64,000 nucleotides of DNA, taken from assembly GCA_964019425.1 (NCBI GenBank), contig OZ025793.1, positions 62,001 to 126,000 on the forward strand. Direction: 5' to 3'. Position numbers and translations under genes: made by a program. The stretch is from Flectonema sp. DT1601 (taxonomy: Eukaryota > Euglenozoa > Diplonemea > Diplonemida > Diplonemidae). The notes under the pieces are model-generated. The model was given only the letters and a program-made list of their open reading frames with translations, made no database searches and was not told the origin of the DNA. Of the stretch, positions 1 through 10,082 are shown piece after piece (the first letter of the stretch is position 1; every line of letters starts with the position of its first letter).

Positions 1-1585
1 TTTCTTCTCAGAGGTGACGGGTAGTTCCTTGTCATATCTCCAATTTGTCTTGAAAAAGAATTGCTGGAGGTTATCTCTCTGTTTCGGAAAATCCCAGTAT
101 GTACTAAGAATGAAATCTTTGTATTGTGGGAAGAGGCTCTTCTTCGAGTACCCTCGGCTGCGTAGCCTGTAAATCACCTTTTCGATTTCCAAGTATAAGT
201 CGAAGTCGTTGTTGATATTGGTTGCTGCTCTGTACAAGGCTCCTTTCAATATGCCCGGACCAAGGCTTCTTGGTGCGTTTGATGTCGAGCTTGTGTATTT
301 GATGGGTTGAAAATTGAACAGATTTTCTTTGTCCCATATTGACAGACGAATGAATGGATGTCCTCTTGGTCTTTCTTCAAATCTTACTCTCATTCCTAGG
401 AAAACTATGTCATTGCGTCCAAGTGACGTATCTGTGTATGACATTTGATATTCAGCTTGCGGAGGTGGAGTAGGTTCATTCTTACTAAAGATTAGAAAGT
501 CATCAATATATCTGAAGATTATCCTGTCATTAGCAATACTTAAACCATTGCTATGGATGATGTTGTCAATCCAGTTCTTTTCGATACCAAAGCAGTACAG
601 ATTAGCAATGTGAGGAGAGCATTGAGAACCCATTGGAATACCATGACATTGCCTTAACATATGGTCACCATTTTTAATATAAGAATTAGATAGTATTACA
701 TTCAGTAGTTCCTTGATCTCCTCTATGTTGTAAGCAACTTGCACATCTTCGTTAAATTCGTTTGCCAAGTAGAAATCTTTACCAATTCGACTTCGTTTAT
801 CTCTAACTATCAAATTGTCTCCAATGTATTCTTCGACTAATGTATTAATAACAGCTTTAATTTTTGTATGTGGTAAGTTGGTGTACATATCCGAGAAGTC
901 AAAAGTGCTAACTCTCATTTCTTGAAGAGAGGAGTAGTTACTTTTAATGTACTGAGCAACTTCATCAACATTATCCACAATGAAGTATTTTCTGACTCCT
1001 GTTGTATCAGATTTCTCTGTTTCGACTTTTTTAACTATAGACATAAATGTTTTCATGATACCAGAGAATTCTGTAGCCATGTCTGTGGTTGCAGAAAAAG
1101 GTGCCGGTGAAATTCTGGAGTTAATGTACCGAACTTCCATTGTTTTGTTAGACTTGCCAGCTATGAATCTGAATTTAGGTGGAACCTTGTGCATCTTTGG
1201 ATTACCATATAAGTATGGTAAGTTATCGGTATGTCGAAACTTATGTTTTTTGTTGATGCTTTCAATGTTCTTCATTATGGGTTCTCTCTGTTCTTCCGGA
1301 ATTGTAAGATAAACAGAGTTGTTGTTGACTTGTTCACTCAACTTGTGCGTATAATACTTCTTACAACATACAGCAATATCGTGAGTTGTTTTGTCAATAT
1401 TAGTAAATACAAGGTGCTCTCTGAGTTTCTTGACTTCTTTTTCGACTTGTTTGAATTCATCTACAATGTCAATTTGTGGAAGTTTCCCGATTTGTTTTTT
1501 AATGGCATTCTTTAGGAATTTACTCAGCGGAGTAAATTTTTCATCCATAAAATACTGAATGATATAATCGTCAATCGAATTCATT
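1..1585 (-). mobile_element. Penelope-like retroelement reverse transcriptase, partial (runs off left edge)
   Basis: One minus-strand frame is open from about 1643 to the window edge; the first in-frame ATG is near 1585. Reverse transcriptase motifs appear in order: PKMHKVPPKFRFI (about 1140-1100), DFSDMYTNLPH carrying the motif A aspartate (about 900-868), GIPMGSQCSPHIANLY (about 640-590), the catalytic box RYIDDFLIF (about 518-492) and FLGMRVRF (about 400). The PK-H-KxP box and the FxxxDxxTNxP version of motif A are typical of Penelope-like elements, which are related to telomerase and differ from LINE and LTR reverse transcriptases. The expected GIY-YIG endonuclease would lie beyond the edge and is not visible. 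No 5' boundary or target-site duplication could be defined. It lies in the same orientation as the host genes. A telomerase-like or other YIDD reverse transcriptase is a weaker alternative. Confidence 0.8.
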
Positions 1586-1643
1586 ATTTCCTGTGATATG
1601 CTTCTCGGGTCTTCAAAGATGCGGGTGTCAGATTGAGACGCTT

Positions 1644-2508
1644 ACGGAAAGGAATGCGTCGCCATTCCTTTCCATTCCTTGTACATCGATCGATTTGGAT
1701 GTCCAATTTGTGCCTGGCTGATGAGCAAAGGAGATCGTCTACTTCCGACAAAGATTGTTTGTCAGGAAGAAGAAGTACACAGTGAGAAACGATCATTTGA
1801 CGATTGGGCTGCAATCAAAAGGATCAAAACGGATATTTGCAGCGTAACAGACAACGACACGGGCGGTGGGGAAAAACTTGTAGTTGTTAATCAAAGAAAA
1901 TTACGTTTAAAAGGGAAAACTATATTTTTGTCTTATCGACTAGAAGACGTGGTCGAATCTGGTAATTCGGACGGCGGGGGAATGAACAACGGACTCCCCG
2001 GGACCGGAGTGGGAGAGGTTAATAATACCCCCCGTTGAGATACACGCTAGGGACACACGCGCTCCCAGGATTCCCACCAATATCATTGACAACAAAGCTG
2101 CGTGTGCTTTCATTTTCCTCTTGGTAAATTAAACTGTTGAGAAAAAGTACAGTTGCTGGACACGGGAAAACGAGAAAAAAAAAGCAGCTCGAACCTCTTC
2201 ACCTTCGAGGGATTTATGTTCCAAATTGTCTTGTCTGACTCAGAACATGTAGTTCGATATTTGAAGTGCTCTCATAAAGTATTGACTTCTGTACTTGTTT
2301 GAAGACTCTACCTGTTAGAAAGTAAATTACGATGTTGAGAGAAGCTTCTACAGAACAATAGGCTGCTCATAATTCATTGTTGCCCTACGAGAACTGACTT
2401 ACTGATGTGGAATTTGATGTTTTGCTATTCTTTCCGACGAAGACATATTGTGTTCATGCAGTTCACGGTTACCAATAAACTGGACAACAAATAACACAGT
2501 ACGTGATT
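1644..2508. other. Intergenic region, no supported gene
   Basis: This stretch separates the retroelement frame from ribosomal protein uS9 copy A. A plus-strand frame of 119 codons (1679-2038) is present, but it has no recognisable domain, opposes all other genes and is low-complexity at its end. The part at 1940-2060 is GC-richer. Nothing else is supported. Confidence 0.5.
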
Positions 2509-3108
2509 TTAACGGTACGACTTGGCGTATCTCGATCTGGCTCCAGATCCTCCGAACTTCTTGGCCTCAGCACGACGTGGGTCGGCAATGAGGAGACAAC
2601 GATCGTAGGCAAGGTAAGAGTCCTTGATGGCTTGCTTGGACTGTTTTTATTTTTTTAGAACAATATTTTGACTCGACTTATTCATTGTACTAAACAATGC
2701 GATTCAATATGTGTGAAGACATAAATATAATCGACACAACGTTCGCTACCTTTAAATGGAAGTGTCTTCCTAATGACATCTTCAACTACAGAAAGTAACA
2801 ACACATACTGGCTCATCAACGAACTTCTGGTTGTATGAAACGATCGCCTTTGCCATGGCCTGTCTGATGGCGAAGATCTGACTGGTGTGACCTCCTCCTC
2901 TCACTCTGAGTCTCATGTCAACCTGCTTGAAGCTAGCCTTTCCGGCCAACAAGATTGGCTCCTGAAGCTTCAATCTGAGACCCTCTGGCTTGATGTTCAT
3001 AAGAGGAACTCCATTAACACGAATCATTCCCTTTCCTTTCTTACAAGTCACAACAGCAACCGCGTGCTTCTTCTTTCCGTAGGTCTGAACCTTTTGAACT
3101 CCGTCCAT
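2509..3108 (-). CDS. RPS16: 40S ribosomal protein uS9 (S16), copy A
   Basis: This small-subunit ribosomal protein sits near the decoding site of the cytosolic ribosome. Two exons, 3108-2809 and 2640-2509, are joined across a 168-bp intron that opens GTATGT and closes CAG; the product is 143 residues, close to the human length (146). The family signatures are all present: [10 protein letters not shown] near the start, [17 protein letters not shown] in the middle, [18 protein letters not shown] and the terminal KSYR. The start was chosen at MDGVQKVQ, where the family begins; 35 nt upstream of it lies a CTCGCAG splice-acceptor-like site. A second copy with identical coding sequence follows upstream at 3640-4203. 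Paired ribosomal protein genes fit high expression from a gene cluster without individual promoters. Confidence 0.97.
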
Positions 3109-3639
3109 GATGTTAGATAAGAGCAATAAATGAGCTGCGAGGAGAAATATGTTTACAACTCAAGAGTAGGAAGTGAAGTAACAAACAAAGAAATGACTCC
3201 TTCAATTATTTGATGAATGTTTCTAACCTGAAATAAAATAAAATATTCCACTTCATGTCACCACCAGGGGGGATAACGATTATTCCAACAAGTGAAACAT
3301 ACCAGCCAAAGCTGAAATGTTACATGCCAAGAAAATACATAAACAAGAAGGCCGGGTGACCGTCTAATTTTAAACACGAATGTGACTCTCAGAAGTAGAA
3401 GAGCTCTAAAGTTCCTATCTTTTATTTTGATAAACACTCAAAGTTCCTTATTGTCCTCAGGAGGGGTCGTAGAATACGTAAATAACAAAAACTGTAACTG
3501 GTGGTACGTAATTGATGATAAATTTATTCAACATTTCTTTCTTTAGCACAAAGAAAACACAAGTAGTCTTCTTCATTTCTTCCTCTCCCTTTCTTTTTTT
3601 TCTCAAATCAGTAAATAATGAATACCAACCACTTCAGTC
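3109..3639. other. Spacer between the two uS9 copies
   Basis: 531 bp, AT-rich, with no open frame of note. It contains a pyrimidine-rich stretch around 3530-3602. It shows no obvious similarity to the flank of the other uS9 copy, so the duplication is visible only in the exons and a few bases beside them. Confidence 0.6.
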
Positions 3640-4203
3640 TTAACGGTACGACTTGGCGTATCTCGATCTGGCTCCAGATCCTCCGAACTTCTTGGCCTCA
3701 GCACGACGTGGGTCGGCAATGAGGAGACAACGATCGTAGGCAAGGTAAGAGTCCTTGATGGCTTGCTTGGACTGTTTGAATATTTTGTTTTGTACTAATT
3801 CAGTTCGTTGACCGACTGATTAAAAAACAACGAGCTAAAATAAAAACACTTTTCTTTTATTAACCTCACTAATTAATAGAAACTAAAAGTGAACAACACA
3901 TACTGGCTCATCAACGAACTTCTGGTTGTATGAAACGATCGCCTTTGCCATGGCCTGTCTGATGGCGAAGATCTGACTGGTGTGACCTCCTCCTCTCACT
4001 CTGAGTCTCATGTCAACCTGCTTGAAGCTAGCCTTTCCGGCCAACAAGATTGGCTCCTGAAGCTTCAATCTGAGACCCTCTGGCTTGATGTTCATAAGAG
4101 GAACTCCATTAACACGAATCATTCCCTTTCCTTTCTTACAAGTCACAACAGCAACCGCGTGCTTCTTCTTTCCGTAGGTCTGAACCTTTTGAACTCCGTC
4201 CAT
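3640..4203 (-). CDS. RPS16: 40S ribosomal protein uS9 (S16), copy B
   Basis: Second gene for the same 143-residue ribosomal protein. Exons 4203-3904 and 3771-3640 match copy A base for base as far as I can read them by eye, and an antisense frame through exon 1 translates identically in both copies. The 132-bp intron (3903-3772) shares only the GTATGT start and the acceptor neighbourhood with copy A and is otherwise different. The site AAACAG followed by ATCTTATCTAACATCATG marks a likely splice acceptor 15 nt before the start codon. Identical exons with unrelated introns point to gene conversion, possibly through cDNA, or to a recent exon-restricted homogenisation. Confidence 0.97.
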
Positions 4204-4432
4204 GATGTTAGATAAGATCTGTTTGATAAATTGAAAGATAGAAACATTAGTATTCTCTTCCTCATTACAAAATTTGCGCAATGTGAGCTCAGAGCACAAC
4301 GCAATCCAACAGAAGTACAATAAATTTCATGTACCGCACCAACACAGGTGCCTGGTAGTACTTCCCACTTCCAACATTATAGCTGTGGGTAATTACAGGT
4401 TCTTACCATCCAATAATAGAAAACTTGTTTGT

Positions 4433-5935
4433 TTAACGTTTTCGCTTACTTGGTTCTTTGACACGCTTTGCTGCCTTTCGGGACATGAATGAAACAGCGT
4501 GCTGCGTGAACTTTGAAAGCATTGCGTAGTATTGTGGCTCCAGTTCAATTCCTGGTGGACGTTGAGGACGAGCAACAGGACTGCGATCAGTCACAGTTGC
4601 AGATGAAGAAGAGGTGCTTTCAGAAGAACTATCACTGGAATCAATATGATGATCATAAATGTGTTTAGCTAGAAAGGTCGTAGCCAAGTGGGTAGCAGTT
4701 CGAATAGATTTGAAAGTACTGACGGAATTGAACCCGAGACCTGTAATCGGGTCGGAGTATTTCCAGGACGTTCTTTTTGTGATGATCAGATTATCATCGA
4801 CACCAGTGATGTTATTAGGAACTTGTTTTGGGAATACTAATAACTGTCTCTGTGTTCCAGCACATGACACGAACTGTTTACCATCACTCTTCTTTAATGA
4901 ACTGTGATAAACTATCCTCGGTCCTGTTAGTCTTCGGCCTTCTTTTATAAGTCGAAATTGCTCTGCTCTCTGTTCTTCAACTCTTTTCATTTTGTCCACA
5001 ATTTCTGCAAGAGTATCGTGAGTGTCAGCGGCGACTACTTTTGCCTGCTTCAGACGATTATTCTGCCAAGCGAGTGATTCTTTAAAAGAAGTGACTCGAC
5101 CACCTTTGGTGTTTTTAGCTGCTGGTTTTCGAGATTCCACCACAACCGGAGGAGGTCCCTTTCCCTTTCCAATCCCATCACCTTCTTGAGAAGACTCTTC
5201 AGACTCTTCGTCATCATCATCTTGTTCACTGTCAGAGTAGCTCTCACTGTCAGTGTCTTTTTCAATTGACTGAAGGCCGAGTGTGTAGCTGACGTCTTTA
5301 TCGAGTTTGTTAGTAATTTCTATAACTGAATCCAACCACATTACTTGAGTCCCATTAACATGAGTTATTGTCATTCCTGATCTTATTCCTGCTTTGTGTG
5401 CTAATGAAGATGGTTTTATCTTATTTATTAAAGGTACTTGTCTGTCATACCAAGGTGATATTGGTTGGCCGACGTCAATTCCTAGCTGAGAGAACTGTTG
5501 AGTGAGTTCAACTGTTTGGTGATGGCTGCCGAGAGAAGGTCTGAGTGGAAGGGCTTCAGGTTTAGGAAGTTTTCTGCGTTGGGCAGGTTTCTTTTTATTT
5601 GGTTTTGTACTTGTTGACGATTGCATGTTACTCTCATCTCCACTCGTCCAACTGCTACAGACCGATTCAAGTAGCGCTTCTCTTTGTGCTCCGCTACTTG
5701 TTGCGTAGGTCAGGTCAGAAGCGTCTTCTTGCCATCTCTGTTGTCCGTAGAAATCATCATCACCGGTACTGACAGAGAGCTTTCTTTTTATAGTTCTTCT
5801 TGTACCAGCTCTAACACCTGTCCTTGGTAAGTATCGCCACTCTACTGGTTCTGAAGAAGAGCTGTCTGATTCTTCTTCACTCTCTTCATTCTCTTCTTCT
5901 TCCTCATCTTCTTCTTCTTCACTATCAGAACTCAT
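4433..5935 (-). CDS. PDZ-like domain protein with acidic tracts
   Basis: 500 residues in one exon. The N-terminus is a Ser/Glu/Asp-rich stretch (about residues 3-28). A PDZ-like domain follows at about 160-220, recognisable from PLINKIKPSSLAHKAGIR followed by SGMTITHVNGTQV, the usual carboxylate-binding/GxxxGDxIxxVNG layout. A second acidic stretch lies at about 228-250, a charged helical region near 275-330, a Ser-rich run near 430, and a very basic C-terminus ending KRKR that could serve in nuclear import or binding to polyanions. A TTCCCAG acceptor-like site lies 9 nt before the ATG. The stop lies about 230 bp from uS9 copy B. I do not recognise an orthologue; a scaffolding or chaperone-like role is only inference from the PDZ fold. 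Confidence 0.8.
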   Translation of the reverse strand: MSSDSEEEEDEEEEENEESEEESDSSSSEPVEWRYLPRTGVRAGTRRTIKRKLSVSTGDDDFYGQQRWQEDASDLTYATSSGAQREALLESVCSSWTSGDESNMQSSTSTKPNKKKPAQRRKLPKPEALPLRPSLGSHHQTVELTQQFSQLGIDVGQPISPWYDRQVPLINKIKPSSLAHKAGIRSGMTITHVNGTQVMWLDSVIEITNKLDKDVSYTLGLQSIEKDTDSESYSDSEQDDDDEESEESSQEGDGIGKGKGPPPVVVESRKPAAKNTKGGRVTSFKESLAWQNNRLKQAKVVAADTHDTLAEIVDKMKRVEEQRAEQFRLIKEGRRLTGPRIVYHSSLKKSDGKQFVSCAGTQRQLLVFPKQVPNNITGVDDNLIITKRTSWKYSDPITGLGFNSVSTFKSIRTATHLATTFLAKHIYDHHIDSSDSSSESTSSSSATVTDRSPVARPQRPPGIELEPQYYAMLSKFTQHAVSFMSRKAAKRVKEPSKRKR

Positions 5936-6208
5936 GTTGTCTTTCTGGGAATTGTGTTATTAATTAACAACTAAAACTATCACAGCACTTGTGAGAATAC
6001 AAAACAATCACACAAACCTTACTCAGAACAATATACATATTGAGGTGTTTCCTGTTCTTGTAGTGTTTGACGAACTTCACAAACAGTTAAAATATTTCCA
6101 ATACTGAAATACAATTACGGTACAATACAATATAATATAATAAGGCAAGACAGATGGTATCAAACGGAGGAGGAGCTAACAACAACTACACAGTCTAGAT
6201 TGGATTAT

Positions 6209-8968
6209 TTACTTCCTAACGTAAGGATTGAACTTACTACTTCTAATCCATTGTAACCAGGTGTCTCTGTCTTTGATGTTTAGTTGCATTTTATAAGTAA
6301 CGGAAGGTGGTCGGGGTGAGGAAGTTCTATTTTTGCTGAGGGAACGTTCAGTTTCGCGAAGAGTTACATTCTTAAGAGAATAATTGGTGTCATATTTTGA
6401 GTCTCTCTGAGTTGATTTTCTACCTCCATGAGGATCGTGAAACATTGTGAGGTCACCAACTTTAGAGTGAGTGCGTCGGGGGGATTCGAAGTTACGATCA
6501 GTCTTTGAAATCTTCAGAAGTAGTCCTCCAGCGACGTCAGTTAATACCTCCGCCTGAACAATTCGATCCAACAGTAATGAATCTGTTAAGAGACCTGAGA
6601 TAGACATTAAATCAAGTGAAGGATGACCTCCTACAACACCAGCTCTAATATTTCTCATTACTAAAACAGATCCATCAGTCGATCCATTTATTAGAAGCAG
6701 ACAAGAATTAGTTGCTAATCGTCTTGTGCTCAGCTGTTCAACATCCAAGAATGACGTCAAAGACTCATCTGATTGTTTAGTCTTCGGGTGATTATTAGTA
6801 CCAAAGATATGATCATAAGAAGGAGGTGCAATACTTGAGAATCCTTTTCTAGCAGGAGTGACACCATTCGTTGTGGTCGGTGACGAAAAAACAGAAACAG
6901 AAGAAGGTGACTGTTGTGGTGTTGGTGTCTGTTTTCCACTCATCGGACTTGTCGGAAGTGTGCTCGACAGTCCAGTAATTGAATTGTAAGTTGAAAATAA
7001 AACTTCCTCACCCGACTGATCATTAGTAGGAGTATTAGTAGTGGTATCGTGTAGGAATTCCTTAACAGCTTCACTAATTCCTCCCTCAGGTAAGAATGGG
7101 AATCTGCTTCTAACATCTTCCGAAGGATCATCTTGTCTACCTTGTAACCAAGATGGTTTAAGTCCTTCAATGTTCATAATAATATTTGGATCTATCTTAG
7201 TGTGTTCCATGCAGTTTGCAGAAAGCATTTGTTCCAACTGTTCCTTTGCGATGTCAAGACGGGATTGAAGTCGCTGAATGTCCCAACGGACGTTTCCCAA
7301 CCTTCCGTATGACACATTCCTCCAATCACTAACTTCTGCTTGGATAACTTTATGTGTTTGTAATGCTTTCATGACGTATATTTTCCATTCTTCATATCGC
7401 GCTGCGACAACAGAGAGATCTTTGGATATTTCCTGTGCACGCTCAAGTCGTGGAGGCTGTGATTCGATACATCTTTCTAATGACCGTAACCTCGACAGAT
7501 GACTTGATGAATGTCTTTCTCCAGTTAGTACTTCTCTGAGGTTACCCATCCACTGAAGACAATTCTTCCATTGATATTTATTCATATTAATATTCTCTTT
7601 GTGAAGATCTAATTGTGCTTCTACTGTGTCGAGTAGGACTTCATTTACAGCTCCAAAAGTACTTTTCAGTCGTCGCATTTCCGATTCAAGAAGATGAATT
7701 GCTCTCCCAAGAGAATCCACCCGATCAGTTCCAACCTGAACTGCTAAGTCGAAGGGCTCACTAGTGTCACTCTCTTCTTCTGGTAAGAGATCAGTAGAAG
7801 GTCGTTCGATGTTATATAAAGTAGTGAGGTCACGAGCTTCCAATCGACTGTGTTGCTTTGGAGATATGACTGGTTCATAACTCGCCTCTTGTGGTAGTGG
7901 TACAAACATTGAAGCATTAGCAGACGGGTGCCTCATCTTACGAGCAGGATACTTCTTTACAGTCTCGTGAAATGTCTGTCCCTGAAATGGCCTCGCAACA
8001 ACTTTTCTCTGACGGGGTGAGTCCGGTATAATCAAACCTGTCCGAAATTCTTCCGTCGAACCCTCTCGTTCCGGAGCAGTTGGTTCATCAATCCGAAGAA
8101 GGTTATGAAATGGAGTGGAGTAGTCAGATTTCCCCGTCTTCTTTGTTTTCTGTTTCTCTTTACCTGTTTCACCTTCAGGAACGTCTTCGGGCTTTTTATC
8201 GTCTTCAGCCGCATCCTTGGAGAGCGGTACGTCACTATCAGAGTCAGAGTGAAAAGTTGCCGTCTTTACTTCCGAATGTTCTTCTCCTCGATCGGATATG
8301 CTTCCAGCCAAGCTGATGGTTGGGGAGGTCTTTGCTCTTAAGTTACTGGCATTCAGGTAATTATCTCCCCTACCAATCGAAGTGGGTGTTTGCTTCACTT
8401 GTGAGGGAAAGTCACCAGGACTCTGACCTGACACTGGAGAGTTGAATCGAGCCATCTCTGCTTCTAAGTAAGCTCCGTATTGATTACTGTTTGGCGAGTT
8501 ACTATAACTTTTAATACTTTCTGTACTTATTGATACTTTCTTAAATGAAGTAGATGATGGCTCTCTATTTAACTTTAGATTACTGTGAGCAGAAGAAGAT
8601 TGTTGTGAACTTCTTTTAACAACTTCAGATGGTGTCGCTGTGTGTTGTAACTTTCCGAGTAAGAAAGCAGCTTCAGAACCAACTTCACTAGTCGCTGCAA
8701 TAGTTGTTGAAGCCTGCGATGACATTCGTGAGATTTGTTGATCAGGTTTCCTACGAAGTGTCGATGATGCTGGAGGAAGTAATATTGGTATCGTGGCTTC
8801 TTTATCATCTGTTTTAGCAGTATGCTCATCTGAGCCTACCCACATTCCTTCTATGTTACCATGTCCTGGACTTCCTCCCTTTGCTCCTCGAACTGCACCT
8901 CCCCCCAACACTAAGCCAGGCTTTACTTCACCTTCTGCTTCTTGTGCTATGGCTGTTAAGGCATCCAT
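6209..8968 (-). CDS. Large coiled-coil protein with C-terminal PH-like domain
   Basis: 919 residues, single exon. The first 400 residues are Ser/Thr/Gly-rich and probably disordered. Residues about 415-610 form helical, heptad-like segments. A second disordered Ser/Thr/Pro stretch (about 640-770) precedes a C-terminal domain with short beta-like stretches that ends YKMQLNIKDRDTWLQWIRSS, matching the last strand and Trp-bearing helix of a PH domain. Such proteins usually bind phosphoinositides or the cytoskeleton, but no family name can be given. The site TTATTCAG lies 14 nt before the ATG. It is 274 bp upstream of the PDZ-like gene on the same strand. Confidence 0.75.
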   Translation of the reverse strand: MDALTAIAQEAEGEVKPGLVLGGGAVRGAKGGSPGHGNIEGMWVGSDEHTAKTDDKEATIPILLPPASSTLRRKPDQQISRMSSQASTTIAATSEVGSEAAFLLGKLQHTATPSEVVKRSSQQSSSAHSNLKLNREPSSTSFKKVSISTESIKSYSNSPNSNQYGAYLEAEMARFNSPVSGQSPGDFPSQVKQTPTSIGRGDNYLNASNLRAKTSPTISLAGSISDRGEEHSEVKTATFHSDSDSDVPLSKDAAEDDKKPEDVPEGETGKEKQKTKKTGKSDYSTPFHNLLRIDEPTAPEREGSTEEFRTGLIIPDSPRQRKVVARPFQGQTFHETVKKYPARKMRHPSANASMFVPLPQEASYEPVISPKQHSRLEARDLTTLYNIERPSTDLLPEEESDTSEPFDLAVQVGTDRVDSLGRAIHLLESEMRRLKSTFGAVNEVLLDTVEAQLDLHKENINMNKYQWKNCLQWMGNLREVLTGERHSSSHLSRLRSLERCIESQPPRLERAQEISKDLSVVAARYEEWKIYVMKALQTHKVIQAEVSDWRNVSYGRLGNVRWDIQRLQSRLDIAKEQLEQMLSANCMEHTKIDPNIIMNIEGLKPSWLQGRQDDPSEDVRSRFPFLPEGGISEAVKEFLHDTTTNTPTNDQSGEEVLFSTYNSITGLSSTLPTSPMSGKQTPTPQQSPSSVSVFSSPTTTNGVTPARKGFSSIAPPSYDHIFGTNNHPKTKQSDESLTSFLDVEQLSTRRLATNSCLLLINGSTDGSVLVMRNIRAGVVGGHPSLDLMSISGLLTDSLLLDRIVQAEVLTDVAGGLLLKISKTDRNFESPRRTHSKVGDLTMFHDPHGGRKSTQRDSKYDTNYSLKNVTLRETERSLSKNRTSSPRPPSVTYKMQLNIKDRDTWLQWIRSSKFNPYVRK

Positions 8969-9327
8969 TGTGGGGAGGTCTGAATAAAACTAAAATAGAA
9001 TGATCTAAAGAACCCAACAGTTCTCAAAGAGCTTCTTTGCCACACCGACGACCTGCGAAACTTTCTGTTCGCGCAGGGTGGGCGACAAAAGAACACAAAA
9101 AAAATCGAAACAAAATAATTGACTTTGCAAGAAGCTATTTACTGTGTATGCTGCAACTTAAGTGAGTTTTTTGCTTGCAAGTTAAGCACATTAACTCTTC
9201 CTCCCGAAGGAGGAAACAATAGAGACAGGAGGATAGAAAAAAAAGGCAACGAAAAGCCCGAAAAAAATAAATTACTTCATTTGGTAAATACAAAGCAGAC
9301 CCCACCCCCCACCAGACGATTTATTGA
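8969..9327. other. Intergenic spacer
   Basis: About 360 bp with A-rich runs near 9094-9120 and 9236-9270. No coding signal. It should hold the 3' UTR of the secreted protein gene (9328-9852) and the 5' leader region of the coiled-coil gene. Confidence 0.5.
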
Positions 9328-9852
9328 TTACTTTGATTTCGGTTTTACAATACACTCGTCACTATCGTGTTGAAGACAGGTTCCAAATTCCTGTTCCACA
9401 GTTTTGAAATTAAATCTAACTGGAGAGCATCCCTCATCAGTACCGCAATAGAGATTACGAATGTTGCAAAAATTTGTTGAGAAATCCAAGAAACTTGTCG
9501 ACTGACTCTCCGAACAAGATTTTACTAAACAAGAAGAACTATCAGACGGAGATAATGAAATCATAAACTTATCCGTGTAATGTTTTCCTGGAGTATGAGG
9601 AGCTCCACCAGTAGTACGCTTCCCAACAATTAATTTAGAAGTGTTTGACGTTAATGAATAACTCCCATTGTTGTGTGGATCACTCCATCCATCCAACCCC
9701 AACATTCGAGCTGTTATTTCAACTGCTGTGCGATCACAAGGTGCTGCTACAGTAGCTGTAACCTCACAAGATGCATAAATAAAAGCTGAACTACCAGGAC
9801 ACTGGTATGACGCTGCAACACTAGCTGCGATGATTGTTGCGATGGCTGACAT
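9328..9852 (-). CDS. Small secreted Cys-rich protein
   Basis: 174 residues. A short hydrophobic alanine-rich N-terminus (MSAIATIIAASVAAS) resembles a signal peptide. The remainder carries about a dozen cysteines, including CSESQSTSFLDFSTNFC, and the segment WSDPHNNGSYSL. I recall similar small secreted proteins with a DPHNxGxY motif and a C-S-E-S-Q motif from free-living protists, but no function is established to my knowledge. Disulphide-stabilised extracellular or lysosomal location is inferred. A TATTTCAG acceptor-like site lies 10 nt before the ATG. It lies 231 bp from the BTB gene. Single exon. Confidence 0.8.
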   Translation of the reverse strand: MSAIATIIAASVAASYQCPGSSAFIYASCEVTATVAAPCDRTAVEITARMLGLDGWSDPHNNGSYSLTSNTSKLIVGKRTTGGAPHTPGKHYTDKFMISLSPSDSSSCLVKSCSESQSTSFLDFSTNFCNIRNLYCGTDEGCSPVRFNFKTVEQEFGTCLQHDSDECIVKPKSK

Positions 9853-10082
9853 TATTTAACTTCTGAAATAGTGAAATGAAAGTTAAGTCTCAAAAGAACA
9901 AAATAAATTCAACTAAACAACATTACAAAATATACAGCCAACCTGTAGAAGGCGGCAAAATCTATTTGCGGATACATGTGTGGGATGGAACGCATTTTAT
10001 TCAACGCATCAAGTGCCAAGTGATAGATAGACCAGTGTCTATCATTACTTTATTACAATACATTTGACTGTTTAGTTATCAC

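Noticed and set aside
1717-1755. Possible hammerhead ribozyme core (CTGATGAG) near the Penelope-like element
   Set aside because: The second core (GAAA) and the required stems are absent and it is on the opposite strand to the reverse transcriptase.
1679-2038. Plus-strand frame of 119 codons
   Set aside because: It opposes all other genes, has no recognised domain and no acceptor-like site before it.
2887-4215. Two identical 77-codon plus frames over the uS9 genes
   Set aside because: Antisense shadows of the two identical uS9 exons.
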